NCBI GenBank assembly: GCA_030737835.1
Contig: CM060854.1
Span: forward strand, 8,628,860 to 8,692,859
Reading direction: 5' to 3'
Length of the DNA: 64,000 nucleotides
Source of the DNA: Acorus gramineus
Taxonomy: Eukaryota; Streptophyta; Magnoliopsida; Acorales; Acoraceae
Under the pieces are notes generated by a model. That model made no database searches. It saw nothing but the letters and a program-made list of their open reading frames with translations, and was not told the origin of the DNA. The translations under genes and the position numbers were made by a program. This document shows positions 25,278 to 36,702 of this stretch, piece by piece (positions within the stretch are counted from its first letter, which is position 1; every line of letters begins with the position of its first letter).

Positions 25278-25880
25278 CACTTATTAGGAGATGACAGGAT
25301 TAATTTATTTTAATAAAGTTTTTGATCTAACTTATTCAACACCAACAGATCCATTTACATGTCTTAATTAATCGTGCAGTGTTTTGGTTATTTCGTGCTA
25401 CGAATTATACCACTTCAAAGAAATATATATTGACATTTGAATTTCACTCTTACAAGTCATAAACAAATAAAAGACCATGTCTACTTCATTAACACTGTGC
25501 CATGTAGAACTGATGTTTAAGTTAAATCTTGACTCTAATTCCTGCATTCGATATGTGTACAAGGTAAGGTTAGGTCTGGCATTTCATTTGTTTTCTTTTG
25601 CATAGAGTTCTAATACTTTTGGTCATTTCTCACGTGCCCTTGTAAAATTTATTTTTTTTGGTACATGAAGGTCTTGAATAGGGCGATAGTCCTGATTACA
25701 TAACAGACTATTACTACTAGTACACAAACATGAGCTAACAAGGACCCAAAGAGCAGTGGGCTAAAAACCTATGATACTCAGCCAGAATTTTGTGAGACTG
25801 AATTTTGCCTTTGATCATCTTGCCAGAGACAAGATTCGATCTTGCGTCCCCGTCTCCATGGGGTGTCTCCACCAAGCCAG

Positions 25881-26712
25881 TGGCGGCTCTAGAAATTTTT
25901 ATAAATGGGGTTATTTAAAAGAATAAATTTTACAAATTTTTTAAAAGATCAACTCTTATCATATAGTTATAAAAAACATAAACTTTTCTTTTGAAAATGT
26001 AACAACCTATATTAATAAAAAATAAACCATCAAAGATTTACAATATATAAACTTTTATAATTATCTTCGACAAAATTTTATATTTTGAAATCGTAGTATA
26101 ATAACTTCATTATCAACATTATCGAATATGTCTTCTTCAATGTATATGACCAAACAATCATTCAGCTATTGATGATTTTCACTCCTGAAAAAGCAAATAG
26201 ACTAATGTATATATGAGGTGTTTCTTTGTCTCCACCAACTTTTTAGTAAGATCACAAATTCCTTTTAATTCTAAAAATCCATGATTAGATACCTGAAACA
26301 TAGTAGAAAGATGAGATGGAGAACATGACCAACGACAGTGTCCATCCGTCGGTGATCTCTACATCCATCCGTGTGTGGGTGATCAACGGATCTGCTGATA
26401 AGGGGTCCCAGAGGCTGGCATTTTTTTTTAATATGGTATTTTAGGGTCCCACGTTTTTATTTTTTCTAATAGAGCAATGGGTACAGAGTTTTTAATGGAT
26501 AATACTCTGAAGTCTGAGCCAATTTGTTTTTAAATTAATGGGTTGGTTTGTTTTCCTTTTAAAAAAAGTGGATGTATCATTTAAAAAAAAAAATTATAAT
26601 GGGTCAAACTTGAATTAAACATGGTAAGTGGGTTAGTTTATTTTTTTTCATTTTTGTTTAACTTCTTGTTGTCATTTGACCCCACTGTTGAAAGGGTGGC
26701 GCCTCCCCTGCA
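25881..26712. mobile_element. Non-autonomous element, 'GGCGGCTCTAGAAATTTTTATAAA' family, copy A
   Basis: The left edge GTGGCGGCTCTAGAAATTTT is followed by TATAAATGGGGTTATT; the right edge is GACCCCACTGTTGAAAGG then GTGGCGCCTCCCC. Copy B at 40482-41138 has the same left and right ends. The GGCG-rich ends are roughly inverted repeats. Superfamily unknown; no coding sequence. Confidence 0.5.
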
Positions 26713-26788
26713 CTCGGCTAAGCGAGCGTGGGACATAGGCCCTTGCATTTGGGAGTACCATCCAGATGTTACTTGTGAAAAATTGGAA

Positions 26789-26816
26789 GATCTCTAGGTC
26801 GAAAGGCCTAGAGATC
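26789..26816. other. Perfect 10-bp hairpin
   Basis: GATCTCTAGG and CCTAGAGATC are exact reverse complements separated by the 8-nt loop TCGAAAGG. It lies in non-coding sequence between an element and the PMEI-like gene; no T-run follows. It may be chance or element-derived. Confidence 0.6.
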
Positions 26817-27458
26817 CAGCCAACACCTCTCTCAAGACTGCTGATGATCAGAAGTTATCATGTCCAAGGATCTCATGTACATACGCGACAAGGAGACGAG
26901 TTTTTCGAGTTTTTAAAATTGATTTACCATGTTAACAATATATAATCTTTAAACATACAATGAATCCAGCTTGCTCGTGGACAATTTGGTTTACAAGGAA
27001 TGCTACGATATTCCGGGGCACTAGTTTTTATCTAACTCAAAAACCTTTGGGAGATAGTCTGAATGAATATCTCCAAGTGGGGGAACGGGATTGACGAGAG
27101 CGATCTGAGTTTTGGTGAACGAGAACGCATTGCGAGTAATGAATTAGGTGTGACCAGATAGAGGCCTTCCCTACCGGGTGCTTGTGTGTGTATGTTGTAT
27201 TTTGTATGGTTTTACTTTTTGCTTCTATTCCTCTTATCCTCTATTCAAACATGGTCTATTTTTGTTAATATTTCAAAATGAATATGCCCATGTTCCGTTA
27301 AGAAAAAACATACAACAAATCCCTCGTCCATTAATCATAGTATCCCCATGGTATCCAATTTATTTTTTTTCTTAATGGACAGATGCGCATGATATCCAGC
27401 ATTTAACTGTGCCTGCATAAGATATAATCTCAATAATCTCAATGCCTTAACTCCCCCA

Positions 27459-27464
27459 TATATA
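27459..27464 (+). promoter_or_regulatory. TATA box of the PMEI-like gene
   Basis: TATATA in the context CCCCCATATATACACC lies about 65 bp upstream of the ATG at 27528, implying a short leader of roughly 35 nt. Confidence 0.65.
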
Positions 27465-27527
27465 CACCACCACCCTCACACCCTCCTCCCCAATGAAAAA
27501 AGAATACCCCACATAATTAAAAACCAA

Positions 27528-28064
27528 ATGAAGACCCACCACCACCTCCTTCTCCTCCTCCTCCTCACCCTCCTCTCCCTCTCCCTCCCAAACACAACAA
27601 CCTCCCAACCCTCCTCCGATCCGACCATCGACCAATTTTGCGAGGACCTAGTCGACCAGAAGCTCTGCGTCTACGTCCTCGAATCCGACTCAAACCGCAA
27701 CGACTCCGACTATCGAAACCTCTCCCTCATCGCCTTCAATTTCACCCGAAAGTACATCGCCGACACCCTCAACTACGCCCAGTTCCTCGCCGCCAAGGTC
27801 AAGGGATCCGAGTTCGAGGCCTCCCTCAACCGCTGCGTGGCCCTCTACCAGGACTCGTACAACATCATGTCCACCAATGTGTCCGAAGCGATCGGCGCGG
27901 GGAGGTACGCGAACGCGGTGACGCTGCTACAACATTGTAGGGATAACTCGGTCGCGTGCGAGAGCAAGTTTGAGCCGCAGCCGGACCCGCTGTCCACGGA
28001 CAACGAGAGGACGATGCTTCTCCTTAAGATCACAGCTTGGATCATTACATTGCTCAAATGGTGA
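27528..28064 (+). CDS. Plant invertase/pectin methylesterase inhibitor family protein (178 aa)
   Basis: Intronless 178-codon gene. Residues 1-26 are a secretory signal (MKTHHH, then a Leu-rich core). The mature part has the PMEI-domain cysteine pattern: C38 and C47 flanking a short N-terminal hairpin, C103 and C144 as the second disulphide, with an extra C137 as often seen. The helix-rich segment with SLNRCVALYQDSYNIMS and the AIGAGRYANAVTLLQHC block is typical of the four-helix bundle. Several N-glycosylation sequons (NDS, NLS, NFT, NVS) fit secretion to apoplast or vacuole. Family members inhibit pectin methylesterases or acid invertases; sequence alone does not tell which. Codons are strongly C/G-ended, unlike the AT-rich surroundings. 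Length is normal for the family, and the frame looks intact. Confidence 0.88.
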   Translation: MKTHHHLLLLLLLTLLSLSLPNTTTSQPSSDPTIDQFCEDLVDQKLCVYVLESDSNRNDSDYRNLSLIAFNFTRKYIADTLNYAQFLAAKVKGSEFEASLNRCVALYQDSYNIMSTNVSEAIGAGRYANAVTLLQHCRDNSVACESKFEPQPDPLSTDNERTMLLLKITAWIITLLKW

Positions 28065-29526
28065 TGGTTTCTGCAACTATTTATACAAAGATTGTCTTCT
28101 TACATCTACATCGGTGTGTTTGTGTACAATCTTGCATGGAAAATAAAAAAAAATAAAGGAATTTGAGTAAATTAGAAACTGGTAAGAAAGAAAGTATTCA
28201 CTTTTATCAGTTTTTATGTTATTTGTGTGTGCGATAGAAAATAAATATTGTAGTTTGCCCATATATATGATGGAAATGATAGAAATTAAAATGTTTTATA
28301 TATTTGTGCTAACACAGAAAATGGTGAAAAATAAAATTATCGCTTATTCATCTATAAGATTGTTCATATGCTGATTTAATTATAGTATTAAATTATATAA
28401 AAGCCTTGTGTAAATCATATATCTGGAAAACTCACATGACAATACACTCATTTTCTCAAAAAATAAAAATAAAAATAAAATCTACTGATTATCATATCAT
28501 CTCATATCAAAGAAACCCTAAACATTATGGTAGGCAAAGTGTAAAACAAAGAAACACCGAGGAGGAAAGGTTCTGCAATGAGTTCTTGTGTTGGGTTTAA
28601 TTGCAAATGAAAGATTTTTGGGCTGGGAATTTCCTCACTTTCCTTCCATGGAGCGAGTAAAGATTCTCTAATAAAACAAAATAAGAAAGGAAAATAAGGA
28701 AAATTCTTTTTTCATTTTTTGTTTGACACAAATAACTTGTTTATATGTGGTCATAGGAAAAAAATTCTCTTCGATTCCCTCATTTTAAATCACTTAATAG
28801 AAAATAGTTTGAAGATCTAGATTCTGGGTAATGTAAATTATGTTTTAGCCTCCAAAATAAATTTGTATGGTCATTTTTCATGAATTAGTAGTATAAGTAG
28901 CAATTGTTGGAAGTAGCAAATCTAAAAAAGGAGAATCTCACCTTCCAGTTGTCTTATTCATAAATTAAGATAAATAATACATAGAAAAGTTATTCTAACT
29001 CCAAAATTTGTGTTATATAGGTCACATTATATCGTCTAGATGGCTCTCACTTTATTACTCTTAAAAAGAAAACAACAAGAGTACTAAATAAAATTGATGA
29101 GCTTTGATATACCCAATCTCAAAAATCACCCCCAATTCACCTCTCGGTCACATACACTTATTTGGATGTTAAATACACTTTAAATTAAAATATAGAAAAA
29201 ATCAATCAATGTGTATATGATCTCAAGTAAAGAGTACATAACGTTTCCGTGATTTTGTAGTGATTTTTGGGGCGAGATGTTTCATTTTTTAACATTAACT
29301 ATCACCGTCGTACATAATTTGACTCACAAAAGGAAATATTTATACATGATATTTTACAAATTATTTTACATGAGAATAAAAATATCTCAAATTCTCATGG
29401 TTTCTCTTAGACAAACTCATTAACTCATTTATCGTATGATGAAATGAAACAGATGTCTGCTTTTGTTAAGTAAACATTGTGATTCAAATTCATGACCTCA
29501 TAATTGCAAACTTATTGTTAACCACT
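28065..29526. other. AT-rich intergenic stretch, no gene seen
   Basis: It begins with the presumed 3' UTR of the PMEI-like gene (AATAAA-like strings near 28143-28155). Beyond that only A/T runs and short chance frames are visible. Confidence 0.5.
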
Positions 29527-30711
29527 GAGTTATATTGGTCTGGATCCTCTGCTCTTCTTTTTTCTACTGTGATCATGCTCTAGTTTTTATCTAAACAAGT
29601 CACGTGTAATATAATAAAATGGGTGGTTGAGATTTATTTCTACAATGGACATAATGTTTTTTACTCTTTTACACATATTGTGGATCCTACGATTTTGTTT
29701 TCTTTTTCTTTACTCAGCTTTTTTTATTATATTTGACTTATCATAATACAAAATTTTACCATTAATAGATCACCAATTTATATAATTTTTTATTTATTCA
29801 TGTTTCTATATGCTAATAAAAAAATTCTTTTAAATGATTTCATCATTGACTTTTAACTATTTTCTATGATCAGTTCACATTTGAATTCACGACAAAAAAA
29901 AAAAAAAAGCGAAATTTCCACCGAATCAACACCCGTATTTTTTTTTATCTTCTCTTCATCTGGGTCTCTTCACAAAATCACAAAAAAACCCAAATCCATT
30001 CTCCCAAATCATCTCAGAAGCAAAAGCCAGATCCAAATTCAAAGACCCATTTCCAAATTTTCAGTTTTTGATTTGACAGAACCCCAAAAAAATGGGACTT
30101 TGAAGCAAAAATAAGGTCTCAAAAAAAAAAAAAAAGTCCTTCAATCAAACCAAAATGGGTATCTTCACAAAATCACAAAAAAAACCCAAATCCATTCTCC
30201 CAAATCATCTCAGAAGCAAAAGCCAGATCCAAATTCAAAGACCCATTTCAAAATTTTCAGTTTTTGATTTGACAGAACCCCAAAAAGATGGGACTTTGAA
30301 GCAAAAATAAGGTCTCAAAAAAAAAAAAGTCCTTCAATCAAACCAAAATGGGTATCTCCCAAGATCATCTCCTCCTCCGCCCCAAAAGCAGTCCCCGCCA
30401 TCGCTGCCACCGCTAGCAACGACAACCCCCTCCGTCGCCACCACCAGACACCATATTGGGTAAACCATTCGACGGCGTGAGATCGCAGTACACATTTTAT
30501 TTTAATTAAAAAAAGAATGATGTGAGTAAAAAAAAAGAAAACAAAATTGTGGGACACAGAATATATACAAAAGAGTAAAAAAAAATTATATTCACCGTAG
30601 AAATAAATCTCAACCACCCATTTTGTTATATTACACGTGGCGTGTTTAGAGAAAAGTAGAGCATGATCACAACAGAAAAAAGAAGAGCAAAGATCCAGAC
30701 CCGAGCTATAT
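29527..30711. mobile_element. Non-autonomous Mutator-like element (MULE), 1.17 kb
   Basis: Element 29536-30702, bounded by 9-bp near-identical repeats GAGTTATAT (29527-29535) and GAGCTATAT (30703-30711). Terminal inverted repeats are about 185 bp: left starts TGGTCTGGATCCTCTGCTC, right read inverted starts GGGTCTGGATCTTTGCTC, and the match runs on through GTGATCATGCTCTA, CACGTGTAATATAA and GGGTGGTTGAGATTTATTTC. These are the marks of Mutator-superfamily elements. No transposase is present. The interior holds a tandem duplication (29961-30350) and a short GC-rich segment (30355-30470) that could be captured host DNA, as in Pack-MULEs. It sits 43 bp from the CYP711A relic. Confidence 0.85.
29961..30352 (+). 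repeat. Two-copy tandem repeat, about 196 bp, inside the MULE
   Basis: The phrase CTTCACAAAATCACAAAAAA begins near 29967 and 30163 and the following ~190 bp are almost identical, including CAAATCATCTCAGAAGCAAA and GGGACTTTGAAGCAAAAATA. The high identity points to a recent duplication within the element. Confidence 0.85.
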
Positions 30712-30753
30712 ATGGTCCAGGCCCCAAAATACCACCATTTTTAGTTTTGTAAG

Positions 30754-31708
30754 TTATGTAAAGGCTCGTTTGATGACTCGAAGCTTGATGCCATGCTTGA
30801 ACTCATGCACCATTCCATGCTCAAGCTCCGGTGGCTCTTCCAATTCCGGCGAGCAACGGAAGACGAATCTCCGGTAGAGATGGATGAGGGAGAGCTTTAT
30901 CTCTTGTATCCCTAACTTTTTACTTCAAAGGGAAGGGAAGGCCCTACATTAGGTAAGTTTGGGATGATATGAACAAACCCCCTTGTGGTTTACAGGAATT
31001 AGCTTTACTTATGTACTAGTTGAGCTGTGTGAAAAATCAAACCTGATCAAGATAGGGAAACCTCTCAACAAGGTCAATGGGGCTTGGAACTGCATCATGC
31101 CATCCAAATCCATCAATCTCTTCCAACAATTTCTCTTCGACTGTCCGATGCTTTGCTACCAAGTAGATCGTCGCGGTCAATGTGAAGGACGTCGTCATTG
31201 ATCCGGCTATTAGGTGTTCGTAGGTGATCCCGCTAACGTAATCCGGTGTGATCAAATCCTTCAATGCCCCTCCCTTTGCCTCCCTCACATTAAGCAACAC
31301 CGACAAGAAGTCCTTCGATCCCCTCCGGTTGGACGACTCACTTTCCCTCTTTGCAACAATGCCATCCATCTTGTCTCGCAATGTGGAATTAGCAACATTG
31401 ATTCGATGGTCCACTGTGCCCGGTATCCTCCTAAGGAGCTGTCGAAAAGGCTCTTGGAGGATCGGGACTACAATGCCTAGTATGATCGAGAACGAGCCGT
31501 TGAGGCCCATCTTAAGCGAGTTCGTACAACGGATGTGTTGCTCTAAGAAGTGTGAGACCTCATCATCTTCGTTGACGCTCGTTTCGTTGGTTTTTTTGTT
31601 GGATGGATTTCTCAAGAGGCCAAAGTCGATGCCAAAGGCAGTTTTACCGATGATATCATTGGTCATCCTTAGAGAGAGGTTGGAGAAATCGATGTCTTCA
31701 CAGTACAT
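30754..31708 (-). pseudogene. Truncated CYP711A (MAX1-type) P450 copy
   Basis: Two pieces on the minus strand. Piece 1 (31043-31708) is an uninterrupted frame equal to about residues 170-371 of the intact neighbour at 33076-35843: 'DIDFSNLSLRMTNDIIG', the I-helix 'YEHLIAGSMTTSFTL' and 'FPYLDQ', ending at a GT donor at the same exon boundary. Piece 2 (30754 to about 30918) equals the last ~52 residues (LGIQEIKLSLIHLYRRF to [10 protein letters not shown]). Missing are the membrane anchor and first ~169 residues, the K-helix ExxR, the PERF region and the haem-binding Cys loop. No enzyme can be made from it. The open middle exon suggests a fairly young loss or a transcribed fragment. A (GA)n tract lies just upstream of the first ATG. 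Confidence 0.85.
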
Positions 31709-31769
31709 AACAGTTTGTCTATGTATATGTATTATTATTCATTAATTCTCTCTCTCTCTCTCTCTACAT

Positions 31770-33070
31770 TCATCTAATCTAAGGTCTATAATATGAGGAG
31801 AAACAATTATCAACGAACGAATGTAAGTCTACATGTAATAAAAGCTAGATGAAAAATGATATGTTCAGTAACCCACCTCATCGTGTTTTTTTTTTAATTA
31901 TATATTCATTTATTGAGATACATACAATTATAAAAGTAAAATATACTGCTCTGAGACATACAAGAGTGCATTTTTTTTTCTTTAAAAAAAAGAAAAACTA
32001 ATTTTCACACACTACGATAGTTTGGTATACATTGTGATAGCGTAGTTATTTTGTATTACACTATCACTGTATAAAAGCAATTCGGAGATCACTTCTGAGA
32101 TGCAAACGAGACTGCAAAAAGAGATCAATCATACAAGTTTTTCTTATTTTCAAGTGTGTTCGGGTTTTATGCAGTGTTTGTAGAGATGCTCTGAAGGATA
32201 AAATTTTCAGAAGAGGCTTCAATTCTGGAAAGAAAACAAAAACGTATATGGTTGGCCAAAGATGGAATCAAATGCTAATGGTGTTCTGGAATTCTTTTTA
32301 AATTATGAAATTTTAAATTTTTTACAACTCATGAGCATAAATTTATAGAATGGGTTCCATAAAAATATAGATATAATTGTGGGATTTTCGTTTTCTACAC
32401 ATGGAGACCTTATTCACGCTGAGCCGCACCAATGCACCAAGCCCCATTTTTAATCTTGGTATCTTTGTTTCAGAAAGGTATATACATTAATTATTACCAT
32501 AGTATAAAAAGGCAACAGTGTTGTTAGAATCAGTTCTATTTTTAATCGTATTCTTCAAAATACAATATATGTGTTTGGGGCTATGCTCAAAATAAATCAG
32601 GCCCAATAAATAAATTGGTACATCATGTTGCATAAGAAACAAGGATCAAATAAATAAATCAGGCCCAGTAAATAATTTTTTTTTTTTTTTTTTTCAAAAT
32701 GAAAAGTTCTCATGTTGCACCAGTTTTGAAAAAGTCAGCTAGCCCTTTCTCTGTAAAAAGCAACAATTGATCAAATTCTCATACACTTATTTTTAAATAA
32801 ATAAATAAAATCCGTGGAAGTACTAATTTTCAAAAACATAGAAAAAGAGTACAATTTACATGCTGAAACTCTGTTTATAAATAGAATTCACACTCCCAAG
32901 ATCGTGGTAAAAGATTCGTATCCACACACTGACATTGATGACTTGTCTTCCATGAGGGACTGGGAAAGACAATCAAACATACTACATTATTCATTTTCAC
33001 ATGAAACACAACACCAACACAAGAAATATATATATATATTCACAGGGCCACACTTTACTTCAAAATCAAG
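31770..33070. other. AT-rich spacer between the two CYP711A copies
   Basis: I looked here for the missing 5' exons of the truncated copy and found none. Only A/T-rich sequence, a poly(T) run near 32678 and chance frames are visible. Confidence 0.5.
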
Positions 33071-33075
33071 CTTAA

Positions 33076-35838
33076 TTATTGGTTGTCTCTTTTAATAACC
33101 CGAAGCTTGATTCCATGCTTGAAGTCCACGACCAATCCATATTCGAATTCGAGGGGATCCTCCATTGAATCCGAGTGCCTGAAAATGAATCTGCGGTAGA
33201 TGCTGATGAGGGACAGTTTCAGTTCTTGCAAGGCTAGCTTTTGGCCCAGGCACGCTCGTGGGCCGATCCCGAAGGGTATGTGCGCGTAGGGATGCCTTCG
33301 CTTCTGTTCTTCGCATTCGGGGTCGAACCTCTCCGGTCGGAACAAGTGTGGCTCTGGAAAATGCTTTGGATCTTTCGCAGGGACTCCTAGTGCAGGCCAA
33401 ACCCATGTCCCCTGCAAAAATACTTAATTTATGTTACAAAAAGACATCAAAGTGCTAACTAATTAGCATCTATCATGATTGAACTTCTGATATTTATACC
33501 TTTGGAAGAATGTAGCCTCCAATCTCCACTTCTTTATTTGTTTCCCTTGCCACCAATGGGGACACACTGCGAAATCTCATTGTTTCTTTGATCACCTGCA
33601 AAATCACACTCATTCCTCTCATAAATCGAATATGGAGTCCATTTTTTAAACTAAAAAAAACTACATGCGCTTTCTTTCTTTTTATGGAAAATAAACAAAT
33701 GACAGGTTTTGAGTTCGAATCCCCTGGATCGACGTATATGATGCACATGATTTATGGGTGATTCCGTGCACTTGAGCTTTTTGTGATTAATGTTAGAGTT
33801 CCCCGTCACCCTAAAAATGAAAATTTCACGCATGGGATGTCACAATGATTCACAAATTAAATTAGTCCCAAGACTTGAAACAAACACCTGATCAACAAAA
33901 GGGAACTTGGATTGGAGATCATCCGCAGTCACATTATGATCTCCGAAGCCATCGATCTCCCTGACCAGCTTCTCCTCCACCTCCGGGTGCTTCGAAACCA
34001 GATAAATCGCCATCGATAACGTGAACGACGTCGTCGCAGAGCCTGCCAGGAGGTGCTCATAAGCAAGCCCCATCACATAATCCGGCGTAAAGATATCCTT
34101 CGAGTCTCTCACATTCAACACGACAGACAACATGTTGAGAGATGAATGATCCTTGTCGCTCGCCCTAATCGCTATCAATTGTGCGAGCCTCTCGCACAAT
34201 TTCTTCTCGTTCGAGCGCATCCGATGATCTGTTGTCCATGGAATCCATCGAAGGAACTTTCGAAGGGGTGTTTGGAGGAAGGGAAACAATAGGCCTAGTT
34301 GGATGGACAATGAGCCAGACATGTCCATCTTGAGGCATTGAGTGCTATAGATATGTGCATCAATGAAGCGCGAGACTTCATCACCCTTAATGCTCTTTGA
34401 ATCGCCTTTCGAAAGACCAAAATCAACCCCGAAAGCGGCTTGTCCGAGGACATCTATGGCCAACATTAGGGAAAGTTTGGAGAAGGTGATGTCTTCTTCT
34501 TCTTTGGTGGTGGTGAGATTTCGCGTGGTGGAGTCGATGAATGATTGCATGATGGGGATTAGGTGCGATAGATGCGAGGGTTGGTAGAGCGCGACGATGG
34601 TGTTTCGCATGGTGGACCACCTCGAGTCCCTGAAACAACAGATTAGGTTTTCTTTTTAGGCTGTGTTGGAAACGAGTTTGAAAAAGTGTTTTTCACTAAC
34701 TAAATTATAGTTGTTTTTAGTTATACACACTAAAAGTTTGTTTGTCCCTTTCTTCAAAACTAGTGTTGATGGGGGTATTTGAAAACCAGTTTAAGTGATT
34801 AAATAGAATTTTACAAAAATAGAATCTTCAAAAGTTATTTAAAATTGTTTCCAAATGAATGCTTCAAAGGAAGAAAAAAAATGTATGATCGATCACATGT
34901 GAGAATTTTGTGAATTGTACATACCTTGATAGGAACAAATTCTTCTCATGGAGAGGAGATCCAGAGGCAGGAGGAATGTTGCTTCTGTTGGGCATGTCTT
35001 TGAATTTCTTTATGCAGACTTCTCTACATAGCTCTGGGTCTGCAATAATAATCAGTGGTTGCCTTCCCATGTGAAACCTGTTTTATAACATGCAAGACAT
35101 GTTAGAGTTTGAAATCTGAGATTTTTGTATAAAAAAGTGGCAAAACTATATAAATATATTGGTTCAATTTTATTGGTTATATTTTTGTTGCAAATAGCCC
35201 AAAACATATTTTTAGGGAGTTCCAATGCATATTTGATTAACATAATCTAAAATATATTTTTTCATACGTAAAAATGAGAAATCTAACCCACAACGGATCG
35301 ACACTTTAGATAAAGTCATGTCTTTTTTATTCTCTATAGATCTTAAGTTCAAATCCTCATACGTTTATCTGATACACAGGATTTGTGTGTAATTCTATGC
35401 ATGTCTGCTTCTCCCCAAAAAAAATAATAAATATATTATTAATTTCATTCAAGGAGGCTATTTGAAAGATGTATTTACCATTTCCACATATTAAAAAAAA
35501 TAATTATTTATTAATGAAAATGACAGGATTTCTAAAAATATGCACATAATAAGGGTGAATAATAAAACTTAATTAATTTGATTCCAGTCTATCTCTAACA
35601 TCATCCTTCAAATAAATATATATACCTGAATATGGGGCCATATTCTTTAGCAAGTGCATTGAAAACATCAGGTCCATGCTTCAGCAGCAATGGGAGGTGT
35701 CCCACGATTGGTATGAGAGGAGGGCCAGGCACCCTCCTCACCTTCCAATATGGTATGTACAAATACAACACCAACCCAAATAGCAGAATTAGCAAGGTGA
35801 GAATCCAAGGTGCACATCCAAACATCATCATCATCATC

Positions 35839-35843
<5 letters not shown>
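33076..35843 (-). CDS. MAX1: Cytochrome P450 CYP711A, MAX1-type carlactone oxidase (514 aa)
   Basis: Five exons on the minus strand: 35626-35843, 34925-35077, 33888-34629, 33500-33595, 33076-33411, all GT-AG. The protein has an N-terminal membrane anchor (about 11-30), proline hinge PGPP (39-42), [40 protein letters not shown]-helix AGSATT (319-324), K-helix ETMR (375-378), PERF (429-432) and haem loop [10 protein letters not shown] (450-459) with axial Cys457. These blocks match Arabidopsis MAX1 (CYP711A1) closely from memory, and length is normal (522 aa there). MAX1 enzymes in the ER oxidise carlactone to carlactonoic acid in strigolactone biosynthesis. The N-terminus is odd: seven Met codons from a CAT microsatellite. 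A dead paralogue follows downstream. Exact product specificity cannot be read from sequence. Confidence 0.93.
34657..34866. mobile_element. Possible small MITE in CYP711A intron 2
   Basis: The edges TAGGCTGTGTTGGAAAC and, inverted, GCATTCATTTGGAAAC share the TTGGAAAC core of hAT-like MITEs, and the interior is AT-rich. No target duplication is clear. It does not touch the splice sites at 34630 or 34924. Confidence 0.3.

Positions 35844-35877
<34 letters not shown>
35823..35877. repeat. (CAT)n / (CT)n microsatellites over the CYP711A start
   Basis: Seven CAT units at 35823-35843 encode the run of Met codons on the minus strand. They are directly followed by a (CT)n tract of about 30 bp at 35844-35877, which is (GA)n in the 5' UTR. 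Confidence 0.85.
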
Positions 35878-35880
<3 letters not shown>

Positions 35881-35911
35881 GGTTGAATTTTGAAAGATCA
35901 GAAGAGATGCC

Positions 35912-35920
35912 ATTTAAATA
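35912..35920 (-). promoter_or_regulatory. TATA-like box of CYP711A
   Basis: On the minus strand TATTTAAAT lies about 70 bp upstream of the ATG at 35843, a plausible TATA box given a short GA-rich leader. Confidence 0.45.
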
Positions 35921-36202
35921 GAGCGGGAAGACTCACTTAGAAGACAGGCTCTCCTCCAATAGGAGATGCTTCTTCATGCTCAAAGAATCAAATGATATTT
36001 TTTGAGCTTTTTTGCATATATACCCCTAACAAATTTTATATTGTCCAAATGTCCTTTTGAAACTCTATTTTCAACAATGTCCTTCAAAAAGATTTACTTG
36101 TGCACGAATGTCTTTTTTTAGTATTTTTGCATAATATAGATTTTTATAATTTTACAATAATAACTCTTAAATCTTTTTGAGAAATATTAACGAAAAAGGT
36201 AA

Positions 36203-36636
36203 GGGTAAAATGCATCTGCACCCTCTGAAATTTATGAAACCTGCATAATATCCTTCTATATTTTAGAAATATGCACTTCCAACCTTTACTATAATTTAAA
36301 AATATGCACTTACGCCCCCTATTATATATTTCTCATTAAAAATAGAAAATTTGATAATATGAAATATCATTTTACCACTCAAAATAATATTTTATACTTA
36401 CCATCCATACATTTGAAGTAATTAAAAGACTTCTTACATCTCAAATTAATCATCCATATATATCTTAATTGATATAAATCATCGATACATTTTAAGCAAC
36501 GGTATTTTTTCATGTTATTATTTTCATTATGTTACCATGTGATTTATTAGTAGGAGGTGTAAATGCATATTTTTAAAATACAAGGGGTGTCTTTGCTGGT
36601 TTTGCAAACTTGAGGGGGTCAAATTGTATTTTACCC
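36203..36636. mobile_element. MITE with 'GGGTAAAAT' inverted ends
   Basis: The left end reads GGGTAAAATGCATCTGCACC and the right end, inverted, GGGTAAAATACAATTTGACC. Further inside, phrases such as AAATATGCACTTACGCCCCC and GTGTAAATGCATATTTTTAA are mirrored. No coding sequence; no clear target duplication. Confidence 0.6.
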
Positions 36637-36702
36637 AAAATGTAATTCATTGGGGGTATTTGACTGAATGATATTTTTTCAGTGGATACCTGCAAATTTT
36701 TT

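Noticed and set aside
27638-27940. Arg/Pro-rich frame overlapping the PMEI-like gene
   Set aside because: Frame-shifted shadow of the GC3-rich PMEI coding sequence.
31248-31745. 165-codon plus-strand frame across the CYP711A relic
   Set aside because: Antisense shadow of the open P450 exon.
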